Positions 10,742-21,164 of a stretch of DNA of 64,000 nt are shown piece by piece. Numbering within the stretch: position 1 is the stretch's first letter; each line of letters opens with the position of its first letter. This DNA comes from Prorocentrum cordatum (taxonomy: Eukaryota; Sar; Dinophyceae; Prorocentrales; Prorocentraceae). Location of the stretch: positions 330,559 to 394,558 of the forward strand of contig CAUYUJ010012113.1 of assembly GCA_963575745.1 (NCBI GenBank), read 5' to 3'. The notes under the pieces are model-generated. The model made no database searches and was not told where the DNA came from. It worked only from the letters and a program-made list of their open reading frames with translations. The position numbers and the translations under genes were made by a program.

Positions 10742-11389
10742 CCAACCAACACCACGTACTACAGACGGGCCGACTACCGCAAGAACCAGCAGCCGTTCGT
10801 GGAAGACGATGCTACCGACTACGAAGTACGACGACGACCGCTAGTCAACATGACCTGGGAGGGCCTCAAGCACGACATCGACAACATGGTCAGGCTGAGG
10901 TACTCGCACTGCAACTTAGACGGCACCGGAAGAAGCCTCCGAGAGATCCTGTGCAATATCTTCTACCAACAGCATGACAAACCATACGAGTCCCATATTG
11001 ACGAGGATTACGGCATGCCCGCCAAGTTCACCAGGGACAATAAAACCACGTTCCTTAGCTCAATGACCGACCCACAAGAACATTGCAACAGGACCAGGGC
11101 TCTGAGCCATAGTCTTGCGCGTAGACAGATGTTGTACATGGGCCATTTGGCGAGAAGATCAGACGAGGATCCAGTCAGAAGCTCGGTGTTTGAGCCGGGC
11201 GGTCTGGTTCTCAAGAGCCTTCTGGGGAAAAGGAGAAGAGGCCGCCCGAGACAGTCTTGGGGGCCCATGGTGCTGAAGAACTGCTTGAATGTTGCCGGCT
11301 CCCATGAGCGACTTGCTGATTACTTCCGCCGAGAGGGCGGTGCAGCTCGCAGGTGGGAGCAGGCGGTCAAGGCATGGGCGGCGTGCTGA
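10742..11389 (+). mobile_element. LINE-type reverse transcriptase, C-terminal end
   Basis: The frame is open from the TGA before 10742 to 11389 (first ATG 10799, 196 codons). The second half shows the C-terminal signature of non-LTR reverse transcriptases: RRQMLYMGHLARRSDEDPVR, then KRRRGRPRQSW (basic GRPR-x-x-W box), a conserved tail after the thumb domain. The catalytic fingers/palm with the FADD-type motif are not found upstream, so this is a 5'-truncated or decayed copy. The first half (QPFVEDDATDYE and following) I do not recognise. The call rests on the tail motif only. Confidence 0.55.
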
Positions 11390-11893
11390 AGGCATCCGTT
11401 TCCGTGCACATTTTCACCCATTGCTCACGCGCTGTGGCCGGCGCAAGGCTTCTGTTCTGTTCTGTTCATACACACCTCAGGCGCATCAACACTACACCCA
11501 CCTTGGGCCACTTGCACTCTGGAGAAGCAGCGCAGACATATCATCACGCCACCATCCACATACGACCTACCTGAATACGTAGAGCTTCACGACGCGACTG
11601 ACTACGAATGCGAATTGCTGGACGCATGGGCAGGCTCGGCACGCTAAAACCCGATAACTTCCAACCCAAAAGACCCATGCCACCCACGCACTACGAACTG
11701 ACCTCACCAACAGCTACCAACCCCATGTGGCCCCAAATGCCATGCAAATTAGCCCAAACACCAATTACTGCAGTACACCCCAACGCGCACCTTATCGAAC
11801 AACAGCGCAAGCCCAATCTCATCCGTCCACAGCCTACGCCAGAACTACCCCGCCCCAGCGGACCACAATTCCAATTCAGACCCAAGGAATCCC
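11390..11893. other. no gene recognised
   Basis: Continuation of the A/C-rich segment; a 135-codon plus-strand frame (11608-12015) has no recognisable motif. Confidence 0.4.
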
Positions 11894-12607
11894 ATGACAA
11901 GGGAGGCAGTCATCACACCCACGAACGTACCACACGACCATCTACACTACACTTTTGTTCAGGGCGAGCTTGCACAACTACTCATAGCAGAACGAAAACA
12001 GCACGAACACGATGACAAAGTGAGACTGACATGTACAGGGCACAAACCTGCCATTACACCACAGCAGCGCAAGCCGACAAATCAAGACAGACCGCCACCC
12101 GACGTAAGTCACGAGTACACACTGCCGCCTGATGCACAGATACCCACGCCACCGGCACAGACAGCGCCACAACAGCAGCCACAACCGCCCCCCCCCACAA
12201 CAAAATGGAGACATGTCCAAGACAACCTAATTGACCTAGTCTGCGACACAACCGATTCCGACAGCAGCACAGACGAAAACGACCCCTGGGCTAAAGTTGA
12301 CGGCGCAGCTGACACGCAGGAGTTCTACATCAGATCGCTACCTCCACATGGAGGACGCGACGCGCACTGCTCGCCGGCTGGACTCCCTGCTCCCGCCACG
12401 CCGGCGACAGAGACACCGACGGATGCGAGGACGACTGATGGCATTGCGCAATATATTACCATGAAACCACCAACACCTACACGTACCGATTCCAAGCCGA
12501 CGATCTACTACTACCAGGGTGGCACAGGTACTTCGATAAAACCAAAAACGAGCTCTGCACACACCGAGACCTCCCACACCCTCCACTGCGACCCGACTCA
12601 CAAGTAA
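11894..12607 (+). CDS. hypothetical Pro/Thr-rich protein, 237 codons
   Basis: An ATG-started frame with a normal-looking acidic stretch (DLVCDTTDSDSSTDENDPWA), Pro/Gln-rich runs and Thr-rich tail. No domain, signal peptide or membrane helix is seen. It follows the LINE tail on the same strand. The strong A/C bias of the region alone could keep a frame open, so coding status is uncertain. Confidence 0.25.
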   Translation: MTREAVITPTNVPHDHLHYTFVQGELAQLLIAERKQHEHDDKVRLTCTGHKPAITPQQRKPTNQDRPPPDVSHEYTLPPDAQIPTPPAQTAPQQQPQPPPPTTKWRHVQDNLIDLVCDTTDSDSSTDENDPWAKVDGAADTQEFYIRSLPPHGGRDAHCSPAGLPAPATPATETPTDARTTDGIAQYITMKPPTPTRTDSKPTIYYYQGGTGTSIKPKTSSAHTETSHTLHCDPTHK

Positions 12608-14050
12608 TGCCACTCTCGACTTTCCAACTACCACGCCCTAGCCGAATTGAACACTTCAAAACTCAAAGACGCTATGCACGCTGACACATCTCTACCACCC
12701 TGAAAACCCACGCGCGCCCAACCAAGGTTCCGATATGGCAACGACATGCCAGAATTTGCCAGCCACTATCGTAACAATGCAGAATTCAGACTTGCAGTAA
12801 CCACCGCCAACCAGCCCTTCAACTCACTGCATACAAGCAATCCTGCCCCCTGAATCATAACAAAATCAAAGCCATCCAGGAAGTCGCGCAATGACCGAAC
12901 GCGCGCCGCGACGACAATGATAATATGAAATGCGACTGGGCAACCAACATCGACGAAACGACGGCACTCCTACAAACGATCTGCAAACCGGCGGCGGCTC
13001 AAAGCACCGCCAGACCCACGCAGCCGACGCCGGCCACCAGCTCAGGTGACGATGGCATTCCGACCACACCACACTCGACGAACGACAGACCCGACACAGG
13101 TCCAAACCCTGCACCACCCACGCACATTCCATCTGCCAGAAAACAGTCATCGCAGCGCGCCACGCCAACTGCAAGAAAAGAGTTCCAAGGAGTCCGCCAC
13201 GGCCTCCAGAGCCCCCCCCACGACGCCAAGAGGGCCCCAGGGGCTCCACAATGGATTGAAAAAGCTGGGGGCACCCCGGGCCAGGAGCACCTTTGGCAAC
13301 CCCCGATATGTTGGTCATGGCAAACTGCTAGGGATCTTGCCCTTGCGGAGTCGACCATCTAACTGTCGCCGCTGTGAAGGGCCCAGACCTTCGATCTCCT
13401 GACCGTCTCAATTCGCGGTCCCCGGAACTAACGACTCGTCCTGGGGTCTGATTGCCACCATGAGTCGTTGTTAGGCAGTCCCGGAACCCTCTTTGCATCG
13501 TACTCGCCATGCTCCTGATCGTCACTACCCACCTCCGCCTCCTCCTTCTCCGCGTACTCCTTCGCGTCCTCCTCGGCTAATCATCTGTCAACGCATGCAA
13601 TTCCTCCGCTCACTCATCCACTACCTTTCTGTGCCCAGATCTTCCGCTTCCTCCTGCTGCTCCGACTCTGCTTCATCGCCCTCGCTCTCGGTCTCGATTC
13701 GTGTTCCCGTCTCCTGATCCGTGTCCCCCCCACCCCACCTCTTCGTCCTCCCTTGCCGTCGACCTCAGCCTCTCCTGCCAAGGGCATACACGGGAAAACG
13801 CAGTTCGCAAGCAGAAGCGGGCATGGGGTCCCTGCATGCCAGGGAGGCCCCCCAGACACATCGGCTGACACCGCTGCCAGAAAAGAGAACTGCAAAACCA
13901 TAACCCTGCGGAGGTCCGCGCGTAGTTCTTTGGTCGGTACTGGACCCTCCATTCCCTGGCGCGCAGGACGCGCAGGGGGGGGGCGCCGGAGGCGCTGCTG
14001 GGGGGGGGTGGAGAGAGCGAAGAGGGCCAGCGCCGACCCAGGACATCCGC
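12608..14050. other. no confirmed gene; possible intron sequence of the channel gene
   Basis: A 146-codon plus-strand frame (12925-13362) lacks motifs. From 13500 the plus strand becomes pyrimidine-rich, as expected if this is intron or flank of the minus-strand channel exon at 14075. G-runs occur at 13977-14012. Confidence 0.35.
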
Positions 14051-14074
14051 GCTGACCTCCGATCTTGTCGGCAC

Positions 14075-14173
14075 CTGTTTCTCAAACAGAGGCGCCCAGT
14101 CCTCGTAGCCCTCGAGGATGACCGCAATGACCAGGTTCATGATCATGAAAGTGATCAACAGCGTGTAGGTCAC
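14075..14173 (-). CDS. voltage-gated cation channel, exon with S6 helix
   Basis: Minus-strand codons read VTYTLLITFMIMNLVIAVIL and then EGYEDWAPLFEKQ. This is the inner-pore S6 helix of four-domain voltage-gated Na+/Ca2+ channels (NLxxAVIxE-type end) plus the start of the cytoplasmic tail. The exon is exactly 33 codons if it begins after the AG at 14174-14175 and ends before a GT at 14073-14074 (CAG/GTGCC). Upstream pore and voltage-sensor exons are not identified. The helix signature is seen; exact borders are inferred. Confidence 0.65.
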
Positions 14174-14184
14174 CTCCGCCGGAA

Positions 14185-14970
14185 ACGTCATTATCATGCT
14201 CATCGCCCACCTTCTCGTCCTTCTCATCCTCTTCGTCATGCGGGCACGCGTGGGCCGGAGGGGCCGCCCCCTTCTCTCCTGACTCCTCCCCATCCTCCAC
14301 ATCATCCCACTGCCTCCCGCTCATCCTGATCCTCCTCACCCTCATCCTTCCCGTCCTCCTCATCCTCTTCACCCCTCCCAATTGTCATCCAAGTAGATTC
14401 ATTATCATCCTCGTCCTCCTCTTCCTCCTCCTCCTTCTCCTCAACATCAATTTGCTTTAGTATTCCTCCTGCTCCTGGGCGACCGTCATTTCCTCCTCAC
14501 TCTTTTCCCTTCTGCTCCTCTCGTTCTCCGCCTCATCCCTGTGCCTCCTTTGGCATCATCCATCAAAACCATGCTCCTCCTAGCTATCCATGGGCCTCCT
14601 GTTCCTCCTCATCGTCATCCTTCTCCTCATCTCTTTGTCCTTCTTCTCCCTCCCCTCATGATTGTCTCCCATACCTGTCCAGGTGCGCATGGCGACGATG
14701 GCCCCCGTGAACGCCAACAGAGGCTCCTGTCGCGGAGTTTTGCAGAGGTCCCCACAGGCCTGCGCAAGCTTCTGGAGCACAAAGGAAAGGTCAAACATTC
14801 CGAAATCCTGTTCTCACTACTCTTCCTTTCCTCCTTCTCCTCATCTCCTCCCATCTGCTTCCCCCCCACCTCCACTCCCCCCCATCCTCTTCCTCCTCCC
14901 CCCTCTTCCCCCCTCCTCTTTCCCTTCCTCCTTTTGCCCCCGCATTTCCCCTTTCCATCCCTGTCCTAGT
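14185..14970 (+). repeat. pyrimidine-rich tracts around the candidate exon
   Basis: CCTCCTC, TCCTCAT and CCCTCC runs at 14200-14665 and 14815-14970 (purine-rich on the coding minus strand). Probably intron sequence of the channel locus. Confidence 0.5.
14675..14771 (-). CDS. candidate exon, 97 nt, same strand as the channel exon
   Basis: On the minus strand a polypyrimidine run and CTCCAG (ending at 14772) precede codons reading KLAQACGDLCKTPRQEP then LLAFTGAIVAMRTWTG, which end at CAG/GTATGG (14675). Acceptor and donor are both good, and the exon lies upstream of the channel exon in transcription. The hydrophobic second half might precede a pore loop, but I cannot assign it to the channel family. 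Confidence 0.35.
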
Positions 14971-15072
14971 CCCCAATAACAAATCTAAGCATACATGTTT
15001 CATCAGCCACGCAGGGGTGTCCCCTCTGACGGCTAAATAAGCCCGCGGTCAACAGGGATGCGGCGCCGGCCC

Positions 15073-15440
15073 GATGTTCTCCTTGTGTCGAGCACGGCAA
15101 ATATGTTCAACGAAACTCGGTAACGAAGCAAGCGCATTTGCGCATGGATCGATAGCTGCGGAGGCGACACACACAGAGTACGAGGCGCCACGCTGGAAAC
15201 AAAAACTGAAATCCGCCAGGGCGGGGGGGAGGGACTCTTTTGCAGATGTGCCACGGACAGTCGCCACAATCTCGTGCAGAGCACTCTCAGATGGTGACGG
15301 CCAGATATTGTCCTTTTGTCGAGCACAGCGAATATGTCGAGAGGAACTCGGTGACGAAGCAAGCGCATCTGCACAGGGATCGATTGCTGCGGAGGCGAGA
15401 CAAAGAGTACGCGGCGCCTCGCTGGAAACAAAAAATGTAG
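15073..15440 (+). repeat. two direct repeats, period 231 bp
   Basis: About 140 bp starting at 15073 recurs at 15304 with roughly 80 percent identity. Both contain AACTCGGTRACGAAGCAAGC and end in CGCTGGAAACAAAAA. Confidence 0.75.
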
Positions 15441-15590
15441 CCCCCGAGTAATCCCCGAATTCGGGTGTTTCCTGAATCGACTGGGGATTGGCAAACCAAG
15501 GGTAGGATTGGGCGACGAGAGTCCAACATATACGTCAGGTAAGACGTTGTCCTGTGATTTCAATATGTTTGACGGCGGTGAAAGAACAAT

Positions 15591-16137
15591 CCGCCGACCC
15601 TGTCGGCGTGTGGGAGAGGATTGTCCGTCTTCCTCACAGCGCCGTCGCCCCCTACACACGTCCACGGAAAAAATTGAACAACGTCGTCCTTTAGTCGAAG
15701 GGAAGCCCCTTCCATTGACCCCTTCCCCGCCGGGGGGGGGTCCCGGGGCAACTCCCGGGGGGGGGTCCCCCCTCGGATACGCAGCCCTCCGCCTCTCATA
15801 CTCCTGCGTTCTGGGGTTGCGTTGGCCCTCCGGGGCCGTCTGCGGGCCCTTTCAGCTTGTCTTAAAGCTCCTTGGGAACCTTTCTCGAATTTTGGACTCT
15901 CTTGGCAACCTCTGGCGGCACTTTTGACGCCGTCTTGGAACCCTCGCGGGCCACTTGAGGGCGCTCTTTGCCTATCTTGGCACTCTCTGGAGCCATTCCC
16001 GAACCCCGGAAGAGGCCTCGTGAGCTGTCTTCGGACGACCTTGCAGGCATCTGGCGCCGTCTTCGAGCCATCTGAGGGCATCTTGGGTCCCTTCTACCTC
16101 CATTGCCTTCGTCGTCGCTGCCTGCAGGGACGGCGGC
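15591..16137 (+). mobile_element. TIR-bounded element, copy A (about 547 bp)
   Basis: The left end CCGCCGACCCTG (15591-15602) and right end CAGGGACGGCGGC (16125-16137) form imperfect terminal inverted repeats. Just inside the left end, the blocks TCGGCGTGTGG and GAAGGGAAGCCCCTTCC, a CCCCGCC/G-run hairpin, and then CCTCTTGG-type minisatellite match copy B at 26404-27329 in the same order. After the right end both copies continue with CGGCC-CAAGGCCTT. No transposase is inside, so it is non-autonomous. No target duplication is evident. Confidence 0.55.
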
Positions 16138-17315
16138 ATCGGCCTCAAGGCCTTCGCAATACTTTCTGCCAGAGCATATCCGCCCAACGAACACTTAGAC
16201 ACATAATAACTCAGAATCAGGAGCATGGCCAAAAATGAGTCGGGCAATTTTTCTGAAGGGTCGTCCGTAAACACAAACGAAAATCGGCCACAACGTTGCG
16301 GCGGGTGTTTTTTCTCGCAGCGAGCTCGAGGACCTCGGGTAACTTCCACATATTTCTCTAGGTAGGTGTTCAAAAGCCCACGGGAACCTGAGGGCGCCCA
16401 GGGCCCAAATGAATTAAATGACCAAGTTCATGATGAGGTTGCCTGTCTCAAGGCTTGCTGCGTCTCTGTCGCTGGAGAGTGAGTGGTCTGTGACCCCCCA
16501 GGGACCAGCAGGACTCCGAATCGCGCAAGTTGAAACTGGCGCAGGGAGTAGCAACGCAGGCAGCAACAACCTTGTCTGTCCATTTCCTTTTTTTCGAGAG
16601 GTGCACCAGGGGGCCAAATCAGCGCCACCGCCGCTGCGCTGTGATGGGTGCGTGCTCACTGTGGTGGTTCAGTGTTGATGGCGACGTGATGTGATGCGAT
16701 TGTTTCCGCACTCGCGCCATCTCCGCCTGCGAATAGATGGTCGGCTCTCGCCCGGGGCGGGCGCGCGTGGGCATTGGCGCGCGCCCGGGGCTCCCGCCGA
16801 CAGCTGGTTGGATCAAATCTTGCCCCCTCGCGGCGGGAGGCTCTCCAGGCCCGCGGCACGTCGCCACCGCCCGCGCTATCCGGGGCGCCATCTCCCAGAA
16901 ACCTCGACAAGCTAAGTCGGGCGCCGCAGCGGCCCGCACGGCTCGCGCCACTGGGTTGCGGCTCGCGAAGCTAGCGAGGCGGCGCCAGCTCCAGATACGA
17001 GACCTATGTTGCTTCACATCACCAATTTGGCCCCTGCTGACTTTTTTCAAAATAATATATTGGGATGAAACGCTGCCGCTGGATATATCGAGCACAGTTG
17101 ATCACAACACAAACGCTCCTGCGAGCCCCCGCCAAAATGGCAAGAAATGGTAAGCTCAGATCCGCATGGCTACATTGCAACCGAACCGCTTGACCACCAT
17201 CTCGACCGAACTGGCGGAATTCGACCACGCGTCCGACAAAATGCGTTCGACGAGGGATGCGCTGCACAATGCCCCGGCCACGGGCAGCGCTGCCAGGGAA
17301 AGCGGGCCCTTCGAT
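16138..17315. other. no gene recognised; short channel-exon relic at 16414-16455
   Basis: On the minus strand 16414-16455 reads LIMNLVI then a stop; its DNA matches the S6 exon at 14.1 kb in 17 of 18 bases around ATCATGAAC-TGGTCATT. The rest is GC-rich with overlapping frames lacking motifs. Confidence 0.35.
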
Positions 17316-17508
17316 GTGTCACTTTCACCGCCCGTGAAAGTGACACCTCCCAGGGCCCACTTAAAGAGCACCAGAAAGGCTCCAAGAAGGCCCCGAGAAG
17401 GCCCCAGGGCGGCACCAAGAGGGCTCCCAGAGGGACCCAAGAGAGGCCCCAATAAGGGCCCAAGAGGGCCCTCCGCGGTGTCACTTTCAACGCCCGTGAA
17501 AATGACAC
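17316..17508. repeat. two 13-bp-arm palindromes 162 bp apart
   Basis: GTGTCACTTTCAC / loop CGCCC / GTGAAAGTGACAC at 17316-17346 is perfect. The second copy at 17478-17508 has mismatches. Both are followed by the same CTCCCAGGGCCCACTTA, so the whole unit was duplicated. GC-rich minisatellite fills the space between. Confidence 0.8.
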
Positions 17509-17584
17509 CTCCCAGGGCCCACTTAGGGCCTCAGAAAAGCTCTAAGAAGGCCCCGAAAGGGCCACAGAGAGCCGCCCTGGGTTC

Positions 17585-17896
17585 AACTCCGCGTGGCGGA
17601 GTTGGAAGCGATAACTTCAATACCCTACTGGAGGCCTCTTAGGGGCCCTAAGACGGCACTGAAGAACCCCATCGGGGCTTTTTCAAAGGCAGAGGAGGGC
17701 GCAAAAAGGGGCCTCAGTGAGCCCCTGGTCTAACTCCACCTGGCGGAATTGGAAGCGATATCGCCCGGCGCCTTCATGGAGCCGCTCGGAGCTTCCAAGA
17801 CGGCTCCAGAAGGCCCCAGGAGGGCCCCAAGAGGATCGAACGACGATTCCTGGAAGTGCACCAGTGAGACCCTTGTTGACCTCCGCCTGGCGGAGT
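17585..17896. repeat. three copies of a second palindrome, period 146-147 bp
   Basis: AACTCCGC-GTG-GCGGAGTT (17585-17603), a variant at 17732-17750 and another at 17878-17896, each followed by GGAAGCGA. Confidence 0.8.
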
Positions 17897-18129
17897 TGGA
17901 AGCGACAATTTCCAGTGCCCTCTTGGGGCCTCTGGGGGGCCCCTCAGAAAGCTTTGGGGAGCACAGTGAAGGCCTTCGCAGGGCCGCGTGAGAGCCGTAC
18001 CAGGGCCGCATGTGTGCGCGGATGGGGGCGACGAGTGCTGACGCTGACGAATATGAGAATGATGAGGGCGATCAAGGCTGGCCCGAAACAAATCCTGGCG
18101 CCATTGCAGGCCGCCGATTATCGGCCACG

Positions 18130-18410
18130 CCGCCAGGACGACGCCAAGCAACAAAACGACACCAACCAACAAACCGACACCAACCAACAAACCAACAAAT
18201 CGACACCGACCAACAAAAGGACACCAATCAACAAAACGACACCAAACAACGAAACGACACCAAGAAACACACCAACCAACGACGGCACCATCAACAAAAC
18301 GGCACTGACCAACCAAACGACAAATCACTTCACGACACCAATGAACAACGCGAAATCCACCGACCGCCAACCAAGCATAAAATCAACCGACACAACGAAA
18401 CCAACCCATA
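18130..18410 (+). repeat. ACCAACAAACCGAC tract
   Basis: Imperfect 10-14 bp units made of CAACAAA, ACGACACC and CAACCAAC; strongly A/C-biased. Confidence 0.75.
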
Positions 18411-18587
18411 GAGCCAGACCAACCACTGGATTCGTGAGTCGGGGTAGTCATGGAAGTGAGCCGCTGCAGCCCGCGGAAGCCATTAACAGTGACCAGAGCA
18501 CCGCAATGCAGCAGCGTCCCCGGGCGGCGGCGGGAGTCTCGGATCTCCCGCGGGACTGGAGCGTAGCGTGTTCGTCCTGGGTCCGGT

Positions 18588-18643
18588 TTAGTGAAGTGAA
18601 GAATTTCGGGGTGCTTGGCAGGCAAAAACCTTCACTTCACTAA
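18588..18643. repeat. perfect 14-bp inverted repeat, 28-nt loop
   Basis: TTAGTGAAGTGAAG (18588-18601) and CTTCACTTCACTAA (18630-18643) are exact reverse complements. A CTGGGGCCCC palindrome follows. Confidence 0.85.
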
Positions 18644-18829
18644 TCTGGGGCCCCTGGAGCCCCAGGGCGTTTCAGGTCCCCTCGCTGTCTGGGTAGTCCA
18701 GGGGGCGCAGTGGCGGCTTACCAGAGGCCCTGTTCCCTAGCCTCACTTGCTTTCACCCGCGGTGCTCGACGGCCGTCTCGGAGCTGTCTTGTGGCGGTCT
18801 GGGGCAATCCCGAAGCCTCTTGGAGCCAT

Positions 18830-19075
18830 CCCAAGGCCCCAAGGCGCCACCAATGGGGGCCCCAAGAGAGCTCCCAGAGGGCCCCGAAAGGCCTACAACA
18901 GATTGCACGTTCGCGCGAATTCTTTGTACCACTTTGGGGGGTCCCTCTTGGGGCCCTCGGGGAACGTTCTTGGGGCCCTCCGAGGGCCCACTGGGGCCCC
19001 GGGAAGGCCCCAAGAACGCTCCCAGAGGGCCCCAAGAATGCTCCAAGAGGGCCCCAAGAGGACCCCCACAAGTGA
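18830..19075 (+). repeat. GC-rich minisatellite (CCAAGAGGGCCC type)
   Basis: Same class as 4690-5175. Confidence 0.65.
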
Positions 19076-19109
19076 CAAAAACTATTTGCATGAGGGTGCA
19101 ACTTACTCG

Positions 19110-19610
19110 GCGCCTCTTGGGGCGCTCTTGGAGCCGTGCTGGGCGCCACTCGTGGACGACATGGGCTGGGCGACGGCATGTGGACCCTGTCGCTTGGGCC
19201 ATCGGGGGTGCTCCCCAATGGGGCCACGAAGCGTGTGAGCGTATGACGGAATGGGCTGGGCGGCGGCCTGTGGGCCCTGCCTGTGGGGCCGTCGGTGTAG
19301 CTCCCCGTGGGGCCACGAAGCGTGAGAAACGTATGCCGAAATATGCTGGGCGGCGGCCTGGGAAACCTGCCGCTGGGACTTTTTTGTTGGTGGAGCTGCC
19401 TATGGGGGCACGAAATGTTTGAGGGTGTCATCGATGTGGCCTGGGCGACGGCATGTGGACCTTGCCGCCGGGACCTCCGATGAGCTCCTCATGGGGGCAC
19501 GAAGCGTCTGAGGGGCGTGCCGACATGGGCTGGGCGGCGCACTAAGGACGCTGCCGATGGGGCCTTCGGTGGAGCAGCTCACAAGGCCACGAGACTTGCG
19601 GGGGATGTGG
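19110..19610 (-). repeat. 90-bp repeat family, about 5-6 diverged units
   Basis: Units carry GGGGCCACGAAGCGT (near 19226, 19308, 19402, 19493, 19578) followed by GACATGGGCTGGGCGGCG. The reverse complement is the 41.4-42.4 kb satellite (ACGTTTCGTGGCCCC). Confidence 0.65.
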
Positions 19611-20419
19611 CGAAGCAGAAACGCGGGGGAACAAGGGGGGTCTTTTGATGATGTTGATGAGGATGGTGAACGAAGAACCAACACTGCAATATGGTAGGAA
19701 ATTTCTGGACGACCCCCCCCCGTGGCGCGGTCAATGTCCGCGACAGCATCGCTGGCACTACGAACGAAATGATCGAACTTTTCCTGCGACGTTACCCGCG
19801 GGGTGGATCAGCCAGGGATGGGGGTCGAAACCGCCCCAGCGCAAAGCAAATGTACAATCCTGAGAAACCCCAGCCCACATCAACCGATCCGCAACAAGCA
19901 CGCAAGCCTTTGACGACCCCAACGCACGTGACATCGCATAACGCGACGCGCCATCGAAAACGTTCGACGCGCGGCCTCGGAATGACATCGGGCTTCATGG
20001 AACGCCGAATGGAAAACATGAAAAACCGCCCTGTGGGCTCCGAGACCCAAAATTACTGATGTGAAGGATTTCGGCTCGTCGACCAGAGGGCCCACCGGGG
20101 GCGTGGAGGCTTTCGGGGGCCATGCTTCCAAAAGGACGGGGAAGTGGATCGTGGTTGCCATCGGCGTCTCGCCGCGTTGGGCGCGCTTGCCCCGGGCGAA
20201 GGACCCATTCACGTGGCCCGCGAAGGCACCTTCGACCGCGTCGCCTCCTACGCGCTTTCTCGCGGCGCCGGGGGCCCGATTCCAGAAGTCGCGGGTGGTG
20301 AATGGCGTTCCTGCAGGGGCGGGCCGCGGCATCCTTGATCGTCACGCGCCCCGAAAAGCCGGCCTCGCCCGGGCGCTGGGGGGCCGCGGACTTGGCGATT
20401 AGCTTTTGCCCCCGGCGAA
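19611..20419. other. no gene recognised
   Basis: Overlapping open frames on both strands (plus 19691-20059; minus 19880-20332) without motif or splice evidence. Confidence 0.35.
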
Positions 20420-21127
20420 TCAGGCCCCCAGCTTCTGGCCCGTTGGAGACGCAGCCTCGGGCTCGGCGAAGGCTCGTCGTCCGAATTGGGCAACTTCTTG
20501 TCGGCAGGCTGCCGCGGCAGCGCATGCTCGAGGCGCGCGAGCTGATGGGCGGGCTGCCTGGCCGCGCTGCGGAGCCTCAGCTTCGCGGCGCTTGGAGGGG
20601 CCAGCGCTCTCTGCTTTTCCGAGGGCGGGCAGTCCTCCCGCTGACGGCCTGGCGGGCTCAAAGCCCTCAGCCACCGCCTCCGCGGAGGCGGTCGGGCCCG
20701 CTCCTCCTGCGAGAGGCCCTGGCCTAACTGGCCCCTGGTACCGGCCCATAGTGACGGTGGCGGCTCGAGGAGGAGACCGTGCTTCTGGGCGCGAGCGGAA
20801 GGGCCTCGCAGATCTGCGGCGGCCGAGGGGCCCCGCATCAGCTGGGGGTTGCGCGAAAATGTCGACGCAAGGTAACTTCAGCTCGTCAGAAGAATCCAAC
20901 TTCGCGAGAACATCAAGATCAACAGTCGCGTCCAATTCGGACGACTCATTCGCGTTCACCATGCCATCACGATCCTCAGAACCATCTGTCTTGCCATGTG
21001 AATCAGGCCTCGAGGTGAGCCAGGCAAGGGCATCATTCCTTTCTATGATGTCGTCGCCGTGTAGAATGCAAAAACACTTTGCATTTTCCATGCCCAACAG
21101 GCTTAAGGGTAGAATGCAAAAAAACAA
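20420..21127 (-). CDS. hypothetical protein, 235 codons
   Basis: The first hundred residues have ordinary composition with an acidic middle (ESSELDATVDLDVLAKLDSS); the rest is Ala/Pro/Arg-rich. The first codons sit in a near-duplicated 40-bp stretch (AAAAACACTTTGCATTTTCC and relatives at 21067 and 21115). An overlapping plus-strand frame of similar length exists; I prefer the minus strand because its first half looks protein-like. No domain is recognised. Confidence 0.3.
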   Translation of the reverse strand: MFFCILPLSLLGMENAKCFCILHGDDIIERNDALAWLTSRPDSHGKTDGSEDRDGMVNANESSELDATVDLDVLAKLDSSDELKLPCVDIFAQPPADAGPLGRRRSARPFRSRPEARSPPRAATVTMGRYQGPVRPGPLAGGAGPTASAEAVAEGFEPARPSAGGLPALGKAESAGPSKRREAEAPQRGQAARPSARAPRACAAAAACRQEVAQFGRRAFAEPEAASPTGQKLGA

Positions 21128-21164
21128 AAAAAAACTTACCGAGGGAAAAGTGATGGTCTAATTA

